A stretch of 6,957 bases of DNA from Desulfobacula sp. (GCA_029940245.1 JAOZRF010000146.1:1-6957); one strand, 5' to 3'; counted from the stretch's first letter, positions 1 through 5,892 are shown. The notes: generated by a model not told the origin, from the letters alone. Numbers and translations: made by a program.

Positions 1-47
1 AAAAATCTATTGCCAATTTTCCCAAACAGACTGATAAAAAAATAATC

Positions 48-296
48 ATGGCAGTATCTGTGCGAATGGATGCTGAACTCAAAAATCTTACTGAAAACAT
101 ATTAGTTTCTCTGGGTTTGACTCCATCACAAGCGATCAATGTTTTTTATAAACAGATAACATTTCAAAATGGTCTTCCTTTTCCAGTTAAAATTCCTGAG
201 ATGGAACTCAATGAAGTTTCAATTGATGCGATGGAAGAGAAGAATCTGGATGAATACAAAACTCCGTCGGAATTATATAAAGAGCTGGGAATTTGA
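48..296 (+). CDS. dinJ: DinJ/RelB-family antitoxin
   Basis: This 82-residue protein belongs to the RelB/DinJ antitoxin family, which neutralises a YafQ/RelE-type mRNA-cutting toxin and represses its own operon through an N-terminal ribbon-helix-helix. Visible family features are the N-terminal beta strand VSVRMD (residues 3-8), the helix ELKNLTENILVSLGLTPSQAIN (10-31) and the FPVKIPE segment (45-51). The C-terminal ending ELYKELGI closely matches the DLFDKLGI ending of E. coli DinJ from memory. Length is normal for the family. The ATG at 48 was chosen because family members start just before the first strand. The frame is open back to the window edge and no clear Shine-Dalgarno is seen, so a longer start cannot be excluded. 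Its stop overlaps the next start as TGATG, the usual translational coupling to the toxin. That toxin is truncated, so the antitoxin may now be an orphan repressor. Confidence 0.88.
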   Translation: MAVSVRMDAELKNLTENILVSLGLTPSQAINVFYKQITFQNGLPFPVKIPEMELNEVSIDAMEEKNLDEYKTPSELYKELGI

Positions 297-421
297 TGAA
301 AATTTTGAAAGTTACCAAACGGTTCAAAAAAGATGTTAAAAAATTAAAAAAGCAAGGAAAAGATTTAGATTTAGCTAAATTGAAATATGTACTTGATGTA
401 CAAACAGGTGTACATAAATAG
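296..421 (+). pseudogene. yafQ: truncated YafQ/RelE-type toxin remnant
   Basis: The 41-codon frame starts at an ATG overlapping the dinJ stop and reads MKILKVTKRFKKDVKKLKKQ, then GKDLDLAKLKYVLD, ending at TAG 419-421. The basic first helix and the LxKLKYVLD segment match the N-terminal part of YafQ-like endoribonucleases, which are normally about 90 residues. All residues of the ribosome-dependent RNase active site (the histidines, aspartate, arginine and terminal aromatic in the C-terminal half of E. coli YafQ) are absent. The protein should therefore be non-toxic. The break falls after about residue 35, and none of the lost half is visible downstream. Instead a new Shine-Dalgarno and another antitoxin remnant begin within 25 bases, which suggests a deletion that fused two TA modules. 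The family assignment relies on the short N-terminal half plus the dinJ partner. Confidence 0.75.
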
Positions 422-430
422 AATTCTAAC

Positions 431-437
431 AGGAGGT
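431..437 (+). promoter_or_regulatory. strong ribosome binding site of the broken Phd gene
   Basis: AGGAGGT lies five bases before the ATG at 442. It is the strongest Shine-Dalgarno in the first 600 bases and sits in front of a gene that is now frameshifted. This supports the view that the remnant descends from an active gene. Confidence 0.7.
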
Positions 438-441
438 AACT

Positions 442-601
442 ATGCAGCAAGTTAATATAACTGAGCTTCGCAACCATCTTCCGCATATCTCCGCATTATA
501 TGAAACAGGTACAAAAAGGGATTGAATTTATGGTAACAAGCCATGGAAAAAAAATTGACCTATTACATTCAAGGCAAGAGATGAAAAGGAGAAAATTGTG
601 A
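442..601 (+). pseudogene. frameshifted Phd/YefM-family antitoxin
   Basis: Translation from ATG 442 begins MQQVNITELRNHLP, the classic N terminus of Phd/YefM antitoxins (a DNA-binding domain that represses the TA operon), but terminates at TGA 523 after 27 codons. From about position 500 the +1 frame continues the family pattern with YMKQVQKGIEFMVTSHGK, matching the usual 'L...V..G....VTSHGK' segment. That frame then drifts into IDLLHSRQE and stops at 599-601. From 559 the original frame reads RDEKEK, which resembles the region normally following 'VARI' in YefM-like proteins, so a second indel near the A-run at 547-554 is plausible. Two indels mean no full antitoxin is made, and the toxin partner is not present. 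Its 3' end overlaps the start of the next gene by four bases and contains that gene's Shine-Dalgarno. Confidence 0.75.
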
Positions 602-1005
602 TACGGACAAGAACTCATTTTGGGATAGGGCTTTTTATAGGGATTGCAGTGACGGCTCTTTTTTTTCAGTTTTTTGCCCCGCGGTATGATGTTGTAGAAT
701 CAGATAAGATGCTCATAAAACATGATAAGTGGTCTGGGACTTCCTGGCGGTATGAGGGTGATAAGTGGGAGAAAATCACGGACAGTACCCGGGACTGGAA
801 GCCTGTGGATAGGGCGCTGATGAAGGCGCTTAATATCCCTGATAAAAGCGATACCAGTAGCCCTGATGGGCAGATGGCCTCTTTGAAAAAGAAATATCCT
901 GAACTTGAAAATATTTCCAATGAAGATATCATGGAAAGAATTAAATATATTTATGCCAGAAAGATCATGGTGGATCTTTATTTCAGCAAGGCTGATGTGA
1001 AATAA
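598..1005 (+). CDS. small single-pass membrane protein of unknown function
   Basis: I do not recognise this 135-residue protein. The N terminus MIRTRTHFG is basic and is followed by a hydrophobic helix at about residues 8-27 (IGLFIGIAVTALFFQFF), with no obvious signal peptidase site. It is therefore likely anchored in the inner membrane with the remainder outside the cytoplasm. The soluble part has a tryptophan-rich stretch (DKWSGTSWRYEGDKWEKI, residues 43-60) and a charged, probably helical C terminus. The GTG at 598 was chosen because an AAGGAG lies at 585-590, seven bases upstream, and because the hydrophobic helix begins just after it. The start overlaps the broken Phd gene. The gene runs convergently into hipA with only nine bases between the stop codons. 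No partner gene is evident in the window. It could belong to the polysaccharide or membrane genes once contiguous with it, but this is only a guess. Confidence 0.7.
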   Translation: MIRTRTHFGIGLFIGIAVTALFFQFFAPRYDVVESDKMLIKHDKWSGTSWRYEGDKWEKITDSTRDWKPVDRALMKALNIPDKSDTSSPDGQMASLKKKYPELENISNEDIMERIKYIYARKIMVDLYFSKADVK

Positions 1006-1010
1006 AGAAT

Positions 1011-1023
1011 GGGGTCAGGCCTG
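1011..1023 (+). repeat. REP-like half repeat at the 3' end of hipA
   Basis: GGGGTCAGGCCTG shares its first 12 bases exactly with the repeat at 6093-6104 and closely matches the palindrome at 6892-6909. The following bases (GAGATCATC) also resemble those after the 6093 copy (GCAGATGAT). The repeat contains the hipA stop codon on the minus strand. It is interpreted as a degenerate REP copy of the type recognised by the RAYT transposase encoded at 2681-3724. Confidence 0.6.
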
Positions 1024-2268
1024 GAGATCATCGGGTTTTTTTGTACCCAAAGATTTTATCCTTCTGTTAATACTCCACTCAAGTCTCTGTATTTCAAGCT
1101 CAGGGACACCATATTGTCGGAAGACATTTTTCCAATCTGATACTGCCTGTAGAACATTGTCAATTATCTGACCGGCCCCTTCAATGTTATAAGCCTTGCC
1201 CATACATTGCAGTATTTTTCTGTCCGGCGGCAGAAAGCCTGCCCCGGAAGGGAAAGATAATGAATGTTCTCTTTTTTCGTATATATCCGGCAACACGTCG
1301 TATACTGGTGACAGGCAAAAGCCGGGTTCTTTGTGGAGCATGCAAAAGTTTTTAAGGTGATCATCCGTATTTCCGATGGCCACATTAAAAATCATCTGCT
1401 GAAACAGGGCGGGGACATCAATTGAAGGTTGATAACTAAGGGTTTTCACGACATTAAACATATCATCATAGCTTAAGAAGTAATACCCTTGAGCCTGCAA
1501 CAGGGTTTGCATACTTATCATGTGATTCCGGCCGCCATGATTTGAAATATCGAATCGCCTCACCAGCAATGCTTCCTTGTTTCCTGTCTTTTGAATTTCA
1601 AATTCAGGCACAGACAATCTTGAGCGTTTTGCCAGTTCAAGCGTGGCTGCCTCAATAGATTCTACATGAAATGTATCATTGTGCCGTGGGAATTTTGCGA
1701 TCCAGAGAGATCCTGTTTTCACTTTCCGACAAAGAATCTTTGGCCTTGCACCGCCAGGGCTGCTTCCGCTTTGATATAACAATTGCAGCTCTTTTTCATC
1801 TACATACAATCCTGACTCGTATCGCAAAGCCGTATCCAAAAGGGTTCCCAGATTTTTTATATTGGCTGAAGAATCTTGTCCAGGCTTTCCAGCCGATCTA
1901 TCCGGTCTCGATTCAAAAGACAGCGCTCCTAATCCATTTGTTCCCAAAACCTCAAGTAACCTTGGAATAGTCTGGTCACCCCTTCCAAGCCTTGCTTTTT
2001 TAATCAAAAGAGCTCTGCCCCAGTCATCCGGAAGCGCATCTTCAAAAACTGCATGCACGCCTTCCGGTCTGTTTGTCTGAAATTCTTTGGAGCTTAAAGG
2101 CAGATTCACGGGATCTAAAGAAAAAGCCATGGGGTGTTTAAGATACTCTGGAGAATATCGGAAAGCACCTTTTATAATTCCTCTGGGATCAGGCAGTGTG
2201 GTGACAATTTCGCCGCAAAACAAGGTTGTGTTGTTGGGAAGCGTGACGTTGACAAGCAAGCGGATCAT
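1015..2268 (-). CDS. hipA: HipA-type serine/threonine kinase toxin
   Basis: The 417-residue protein is a HipA kinase. HipA of E. coli phosphorylates glutamyl-tRNA synthetase and induces growth arrest and persistence; the substrate of this homologue is not shown. The N-terminal HipA subdomain covers about residues 1-110, with the FEDALPDDWGR signature at 75-85. The phospho-regulated loop and ATP region is SSPGGARPK (169-177). The ATP-binding lysine lies in AKFP (191-194). The catalytic loop is GNTDDHLKNF (299-308), with the likely catalytic aspartate at 302. The metal-binding aspartate is in PVYD (321-324). All kinase elements are present, so the toxin looks active. Length is slightly under the roughly 440 residues of E. 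coli HipA. The ATG at 2266-2268 overlaps the hipB stop by four bases. The last residues DDLQA and the stop fall in a REP-like repeat, and the protein end may have been rewritten by it. Confidence 0.93.
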   Translation of the reverse strand: MIRLLVNVTLPNNTTLFCGEIVTTLPDPRGIIKGAFRYSPEYLKHPMAFSLDPVNLPLSSKEFQTNRPEGVHAVFEDALPDDWGRALLIKKARLGRGDQTIPRLLEVLGTNGLGALSFESRPDRSAGKPGQDSSANIKNLGTLLDTALRYESGLYVDEKELQLLYQSGSSPGGARPKILCRKVKTGSLWIAKFPRHNDTFHVESIEAATLELAKRSRLSVPEFEIQKTGNKEALLVRRFDISNHGGRNHMISMQTLLQAQGYYFLSYDDMFNVVKTLSYQPSIDVPALFQQMIFNVAIGNTDDHLKNFCMLHKEPGFCLSPVYDVLPDIYEKREHSLSFPSGAGFLPPDRKILQCMGKAYNIEGAGQIIDNVLQAVSDWKNVFRQYGVPELEIQRLEWSINRRIKSLGTKKPDDLQA

Positions 2269-2573
2269 TTTATTTTTCGCCTTCGCACCCGCTGTCGGTT
2301 CTTGGTTTTTTCTAAGGCCTCATACCTTTCGAACAAAGATTCTCCGGGTGTTATCAATTTGTCGAAATCATCCAGTTTGCCAAGCATGGATAAGGCTTTG
2401 ATCCATGTGCCGATTGATATGGAAGGACTGCCCTGTTCCATTTTGTAAAGCGTTGGAATCGATACCCCGATCCTAAAGGCAAACTCTTTTTGGGGATCAT
2501 TTGATTCCAGTCTGGCGTTTTTCAGACGCTGCCCCAGGTTTTTCAAGACCTCATTTTCTTTAACAGTAATCAT
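2265..2573 (-). CDS. hipB: HipB-type XRE-family antitoxin and repressor
   Basis: This 102-residue protein has an Xre/Cro helix-turn-helix at about residues 12-63, with the core PQKEFAFRIGVSIPTLYKME at 27-46. The remaining segment includes a strongly basic tail (KTKNRQRVRRRKIK, 89-102). As in other hipBA modules, it should dimerise, bind HipA and repress the operon from palindromic operators. It precedes hipA and overlaps it by ATGA, so the two are translationally coupled. The start ATG (2571-2573) was chosen because the HTH begins about 12 residues later, as in relatives. No Shine-Dalgarno is visible before it, only an AT-rich leader, so initiation may be weak or leaderless. An inverted repeat 13 bases upstream is the probable operator. 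The tail is longer and more basic than I expect for E. coli HipB (88 residues) and may contact DNA. Confidence 0.9.
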   Translation of the reverse strand: MITVKENEVLKNLGQRLKNARLESNDPQKEFAFRIGVSIPTLYKMEQGSPSISIGTWIKALSMLGKLDDFDKLITPGESLFERYEALEKTKNRQRVRRRKIK

Positions 2574-2586
2574 ATTTTGTTTTATC

Positions 2587-2607
2587 GCATTAATTTTGTA
2601 TTAATGC
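2587..2607. promoter_or_regulatory. putative HipB operator (inverted repeat)
   Basis: Perfect 8-base arms GCATTAAT (2587-2594) and ATTAATGC (2600-2607) flank a 5-base spacer, ending 13 bases upstream of the hipB start codon. Position, symmetry and spacing fit an autoregulatory site for an Xre-type repressor. On the minus strand a TATAAT-like -10 sits just upstream of it (about 2611-2616), so a bound repressor would cover the start of transcription. That HipB binds here is inference. Confidence 0.6.
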
Positions 2608-2627
2608 AAATTATATTTTTAATACAG

Positions 2628-2636
2628 GGGGTCAGA
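2628..2636 (+). repeat. GGGGTCAG half repeat between hipB and the transposase
   Basis: GGGGGTCAG spans 2627-2635 and continues AGG. Its GGGGTCAG core is identical to the repeats at 1011 and 6093. It lies about 45 bases upstream of the RAYT start and 54 bases upstream of hipB on the other strand. It may mark the left end of the transposase element or the right end of the hipBA segment. It has no matching inverted arm here, so it is a half-site. Confidence 0.5.
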
Positions 2637-2666
2637 GGTTTACTATTTACTTTTATGGCTTGATGG

Positions 2667-2672
2667 TATAAT
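2667..2672 (+). promoter_or_regulatory. -10 box of the transposase gene, possibly leaderless
   Basis: A perfect TATAAT ends eight bases before the ATG at 2681, with no Shine-Dalgarno between them. If used, transcription would start at or next to the start codon and give a leaderless message. The -35 region is poor (TTTACT-like sequences at 2639 and 2646 with non-ideal spacing). Confidence 0.45.
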
Positions 2673-2680
2673 ATTAATAA

Positions 2681-3724
2681 ATGGCACGCAAACCAAGAAT
2701 AGATCAGGTTGGGTTTTATCATGTAATTAACCGCGGAGTTGAAAAAAGAGATATCTATCTGGATGATAAAGATCGATGTCGCTTTTTGGAAATTATTGAT
2801 GAGAGTGCCGAGCTTTTTGATTTCAGTATTCACTCCTATTGCCTGATGACAAATCACTATCATTTGTTGCTGAAAACGTGTAAAGAGAACTTGTCATTAA
2901 TTATGAGGCAGATTAATTCCAAGTACAGCATTTATTTTAATCGTAAAATTAATAGAGTGGGGCCTTTGTGGCAGGGGAGGTTTAAATCCTGGTTTATATA
3001 TAATGAAAAGTATTTAGCGGCTCTGATCAAGTATATTGAGCTTAATCCTGTTAAGGCACAGATAACAAAAAAAGCAGGTGAATATCGCTGGGCAATGTCA
3101 ACCCGTGTTGAGAATTTAGAGTGTGCGGATTTTGGGCTGATGGATACAATTGATTTTAAACTGGGTATGAGCGACAAAGAGACTCAGAATGTTGAGGCTG
3201 TTTTTGGTGCCATGCTTGAAGTTAAAGGGAGAAGTGTGGTTAATAAAGTTAAAAAATCTTTGAGCGAACATTTTGATAAAGTTAGAAGAGAGGTTGCCGT
3301 GGCAAATGCCATAAAAGATGGTTATACTCAGGTGGATATCGGCAAATATCTGGGCTTATCCAATATTGCGGTTTCCAGGATATTTAAGATTTACAGGGCC
3401 AGGGTCTGTTTGTTTAACAATCTCCGGGATATAGGGGTATTCTGGAGTTATTCCAAAGAGATTGACTATGATCAGGCCGGGCCGGAATTGTTTGTTGAAT
3501 ACCTGTTGAAGTACGGGCATTTTGATGATATCAGGCTGGGCTTTGAGTTGTTTGGAAAACGCCTGATGAAAAAGGTATGGCAGGCCAGAGTTGCCGGTGA
3601 CTATCAGTTTTTAAGGCTTAATGTGATGCTTGCCGGAGTATTCTTTGATATGGATGTTGATGGCGCTTACTTTAATAGAGTGAAAAATGGCAGATTCGAA
3701 AAATTTAAAGCACTTGTTTCCTGA
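2681..3724 (+). CDS. REP-associated Y1 transposase (RAYT) with extra C-terminal domain
   Basis: The 347-residue protein is an IS200-like/TnpA_REP single-strand DNA transposase. Its N terminus has the RAYT pattern PRIDQVGFYHVINRG (residues 5-19). The metal-binding HUH motif is H59-Y60-H61 in MTNHYHLLL. LWQGRFKS (96-103) follows, and the probable nucleophile is Y118 in KYIELNPVKA. Such enzymes nick and rejoin REP hairpins. A helix-turn-helix of the kind often found at RAYT C termini lies at about 214-237 (YTQVDIGKYLGLSNIAVSRI). Residues 250-347 form a further domain starting GVFWSYSKEI and containing LLKYGHFDDIRLGFELFGKR. From memory this resembles the small proteins encoded beside AbiEii-like nucleotidyltransferases. 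Catalytic residues are intact and the frame is unbroken. The gene is divergent from hipBA and upstream of the sugar dehydratase. The ATG was chosen because it immediately precedes the conserved N terminus. Confidence 0.9.
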   Translation: MARKPRIDQVGFYHVINRGVEKRDIYLDDKDRCRFLEIIDESAELFDFSIHSYCLMTNHYHLLLKTCKENLSLIMRQINSKYSIYFNRKINRVGPLWQGRFKSWFIYNEKYLAALIKYIELNPVKAQITKKAGEYRWAMSTRVENLECADFGLMDTIDFKLGMSDKETQNVEAVFGAMLEVKGRSVVNKVKKSLSEHFDKVRREVAVANAIKDGYTQVDIGKYLGLSNIAVSRIFKIYRARVCLFNNLRDIGVFWSYSKEIDYDQAGPELFVEYLLKYGHFDDIRLGFELFGKRLMKKVWQARVAGDYQFLRLNVMLAGVFFDMDVDGAYFNRVKNGRFEKFKALVS

Positions 3725-3755
3725 TACTCGAACGTTATTGCTGGAAATGGTGTCT

Positions 3756-3776
3756 TTAATGGTTAATGGTTAATGG
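3756..3776 (+). repeat. three tandem TTAATGG heptamers
   Basis: TTAATGG occurs three times without gaps and is followed by further ATGG-like bases (TGGATGG). The array lies 17 bases before the start of the sugar dehydratase gene, directly upstream of its probable Shine-Dalgarno (AAAGG at 3784-3788). Length variation by slippage could alter the 5' leader but not the reading frame. Confidence 0.75.
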
Positions 3777-3793
3777 TGGATGGAAAGGCTTAA

Positions 3794-5689
3794 ATGAAAA
3801 ATCGATTTCCTATTTATTTTAATTTGATTGTCATCGTCAGTATTGACATTATACTGCTGGGTGCATCATGGTATACGGCCTTTCTTTTAAGGTATAACTT
3901 TGATCTCCCCGTGGATAGTTCCGTCATGGTTGTCAGACTGCTGCCCGTTGTGATTCTGATCAAGATTATTGCTTTTTATTTTTTCAACGTGTACCGGGGC
4001 ATGTGGCGGTATATCAGCCTTATTGATCTTTTTAATATTATTAAGGCTTGTGTTTTAAGCACCCTGGTTATTATAGCGCTTATTATATTCAGTCATAGCT
4101 TTACTGGGTTTGCCCGGTCGATTCTGGTGATTGATGGTGTGGTGACGATTTTATTTATTTCAGGTTCACGTGTTTGTCTGCGCCTTTATTTTGAGATGAT
4201 GTCCGAGGATGTGTCCAATGGGAATCTGGTCGGCAGATTGTTTGGGAAAAAGAAAAACAGGGAAGAAACCATAAATCTGTTGATTATTGGTGCCGGCGAC
4301 AGCGGGGAAAAAATCCTGCGGGAGATCCGGGATAATGTACGACTCAAATATCGGGTTGTGGGTTTTCTGGATGATGATTATGGCAAGCAGGGGCGAATGA
4401 TCCATGGGGTTCCCGTCATGGGCAGGATAGATGAGCTTAAACCTGTTGCCGAAAGGATTTCTGCCCATGAGGTTCTGATTGCCGTTCCATCTGCAACCTC
4501 TGAGCAGATGCGGGCCATAGTGGAGCAGTGCAAGCAAAGCGGGATTGTGTTTAAAACCCTGCCCGGCATGGGAGAGCTGATTGATGGAAAGGTCAGTGTC
4601 AGCGCCATAAGGGATGTGGCATACAGGGATCTTCTGGGCCGGGAAGTGGTTCATCTGGAGGAGGATCGCATTGGCGGATATATTGGGCAGAAGCAGGTTC
4701 TGGTGACGGGGGCAGGCGGGTCCATAGGCTCTGAGCTGTGCCGGCAGATCTGCAGGTTTAATCCAAAGACGGTTGTGTTATTTGATCAGGCTGAAAGCCC
4801 TTTGTATGATATTGATCTGGAGCTTCGCCACAATTTTCCATATATACAGATTGTTCCCGTTCTTGGGGATATCCGCAATCAGAGCCGGCTGTTTCATACC
4901 TTTGAAAAATATAAACTCCAGATCGTGTTCCATGCGGCAGCGTATAAACATGTTCCCATGCTGGAGATCCAGCCCTGGGAAGCGATATTGAACAATGTTG
5001 CCGGAACCCGGAATGTGGTTAAGATTGCAAAAGAGTTTGAAGTGGAGCGCTTTGTTCTGGTGTCCACGGATAAGGCTGTGCGGCCCACCAATATCATGGG
5101 AACCACCAAGCGCATTGCAGAGTTGATGGTCCAGGGGCAAAGCTGTGATGCAGGGGCAGCGACCCGGTTTATCACGGTCCGGTTTGGCAATGTGGTGGGC
5201 AGTGTGGGGTCTGTGGTGCCATTGTTTAAGCGGCAGATTGAGCAGGGAGGGCCTGTTACCATTACCCATCCCGAGGTGACAAGATTTTTTATGACCATTC
5301 CCGAGGCAAGCCAGCTCATTCTCCAGGCCGGGTCCATGGGCAATGGGGGGGAAATTTTTATCCTGGAAATGGGGACTTCTGTTAAGATTGCTGATATGGC
5401 AAGGGATTTGATAAGGCTTTCAGGATTTGAACCGGACAAGGACATCAAGATAGAATACATAGGGCTGCGGCCCGGAGAAAAACTCTACGAGGAGCTCATT
5501 ACAGAAGGCGAAGACATTGTGCCCACGGAGCATAAAAAAATTATGGTGCTGACGGGTATGACTTGCGAGCAGGACCAACTAAACGGCGATATCGACGGCC
5601 TTATTGAAACCGCAAAAATCCAGAACACGGAGAAAATTAAAATTCTGCTCAAGTGCATTGTCCCGGAATATATGCCGGATGATAAATAA
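3794..5689 (+). CDS. membrane-bound nucleotide-sugar 4,6-dehydratase (WbpM/PglF/CapD class)
   Basis: This 631-residue enzyme belongs to the large membrane-anchored class of the extended short-chain dehydrogenase family. Members convert UDP-GlcNAc-type sugars to the 4-keto-6-deoxy intermediate for bacillosamine, QuiNAc, FucNAc and similar surface sugars. Four hydrophobic helices lie at about residues 8-33, 46-66, 82-102 and 107-127. A first Rossmann-like domain follows, with GAGDSGEKILREI (166-178) and VGFLDDD (189-195). The catalytic domain has NAD-binding VTGAGGSIGSE (304-314), HAAAYKHVPMLE (380-391), the active-site block VSTDKAVRPTNIMGTTKR (423-440, with Met replacing the usual Tyr as in WbpM) and RPGEKLYEEL (559-568). 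Length and order are normal and no defects are seen. The exact substrate cannot be told. The ATG has AAAGG five bases upstream. It is followed by terminators, so it probably ends a transcript; the other polysaccharide genes are outside the window or elsewhere. Confidence 0.93.
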   Translation: MKNRFPIYFNLIVIVSIDIILLGASWYTAFLLRYNFDLPVDSSVMVVRLLPVVILIKIIAFYFFNVYRGMWRYISLIDLFNIIKACVLSTLVIIALIIFSHSFTGFARSILVIDGVVTILFISGSRVCLRLYFEMMSEDVSNGNLVGRLFGKKKNREETINLLIIGAGDSGEKILREIRDNVRLKYRVVGFLDDDYGKQGRMIHGVPVMGRIDELKPVAERISAHEVLIAVPSATSEQMRAIVEQCKQSGIVFKTLPGMGELIDGKVSVSAIRDVAYRDLLGREVVHLEEDRIGGYIGQKQVLVTGAGGSIGSELCRQICRFNPKTVVLFDQAESPLYDIDLELRHNFPYIQIVPVLGDIRNQSRLFHTFEKYKLQIVFHAAAYKHVPMLEIQPWEAILNNVAGTRNVVKIAKEFEVERFVLVSTDKAVRPTNIMGTTKRIAELMVQGQSCDAGAATRFITVRFGNVVGSVGSVVPLFKRQIEQGGPVTITHPEVTRFFMTIPEASQLILQAGSMGNGGEIFILEMGTSVKIADMARDLIRLSGFEPDKDIKIEYIGLRPGEKLYEELITEGEDIVPTEHKKIMVLTGMTCEQDQLNGDIDGLIETAKIQNTEKIKILLKCIVPEYMPDDK

Positions 5690-5715
5690 GTTTTAGGATT
5701 TAAGAGCACCAGGAG

Positions 5716-5733
5716 AAAAGCAAGGCTTTTTTT
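5716..5733 (+). terminator. terminator-like hairpin after the sugar dehydratase
   Basis: Arms AAAAGC (5716-5721) and GCTTTT (5725-5730) enclose a three-base loop, and the T-run continues to 5733. The stem is short and AU-rich, so it would be weak alone, but it lies only 27 bases after the stop codon. Confidence 0.5.
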
Positions 5734-5763
5734 AAACATTTTTTAGGGCCATACTCCACCTAT

Positions 5764-5783
5764 CCGATTTAATCGGTTTTTTT
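5764..5783 (+). terminator. second rho-independent terminator
   Basis: CCGAT (5764-5768) pairs with ATCGG (5772-5776) over a three-base loop and is followed directly by seven Ts (5777-5783). It is the better of the two hairpins downstream of the dehydratase and likely closes that transcript. Confidence 0.6.
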
Positions 5784-5793
5784 AAATTACATG

Positions 5794-5808
5794 AAATCAA
5801 TTTGATTT
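5794..5808. repeat. AT-rich 15-base palindrome
   Basis: AAATCAA and TTGATTT are perfect inverted arms around a single T. It may be a third weak hairpin behind the dehydratase or a small operator. No gene follows closely, so its role is unknown. Confidence 0.4.
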
Positions 5809-5872
5809 TTAAAACCATAGATTTTCAAACTTCTGCGCGCCTGGTGGAACCCCATATCCATAATGCCCAATT

Positions 5873-5892
5873 TTGACAAACTGGTATGACAA
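5873..5892 (+). promoter_or_regulatory. orphan promoter/GntR-type operator-like motif
   Basis: A consensus TTGACA (5873-5878) is followed four bases later by TGGTATGACAA (5882-5892). This fits the TNGTNNNACNA pattern bound by FadR-subfamily GntR regulators. A -10 at proper spacing is not evident (TATAAA at 5903 is 24 bases away), and no gene follows. It may be a relic of a deleted operon. Confidence 0.3.

Larger units (their letters stand above)
2627..3737 (+). mobile_element. RAYT (REP-associated tyrosine transposase) unit, ends approximate
   Basis: The unit is proposed to run from the GGGGTCAG half repeat before the transposase gene to the CGAACGTTA motif 5 bases after its stop (3729-3737). 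The same CGAACGTTA directly follows the REP palindrome at the end of mazF (6909-6917). RAYTs usually occur as single-copy domesticated genes flanked by REPs rather than as active insertion sequences with sharp ends, so both limits are inferred. No target duplication or terminal inverted repeat is visible. Confidence 0.4.

Noticed and set aside
1011..1041. Terminator between the small membrane protein gene and hipA using the T-run at 1034
   Set aside because: Only a four- to five-pair stem with wobbles can be drawn, and the T-run encodes lysine codons of hipA; too weak to list.
1671..2448. Plus-strand open frames across hipBA
   Set aside because: Antisense to hipA and hipB with no recognisable motif or ribosome-binding site.
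4166..5460. Long open frames on the minus strand inside the sugar dehydratase gene
   Set aside because: They lack family motifs and lie fully antisense to a well-supported gene; they are compositional shadows.
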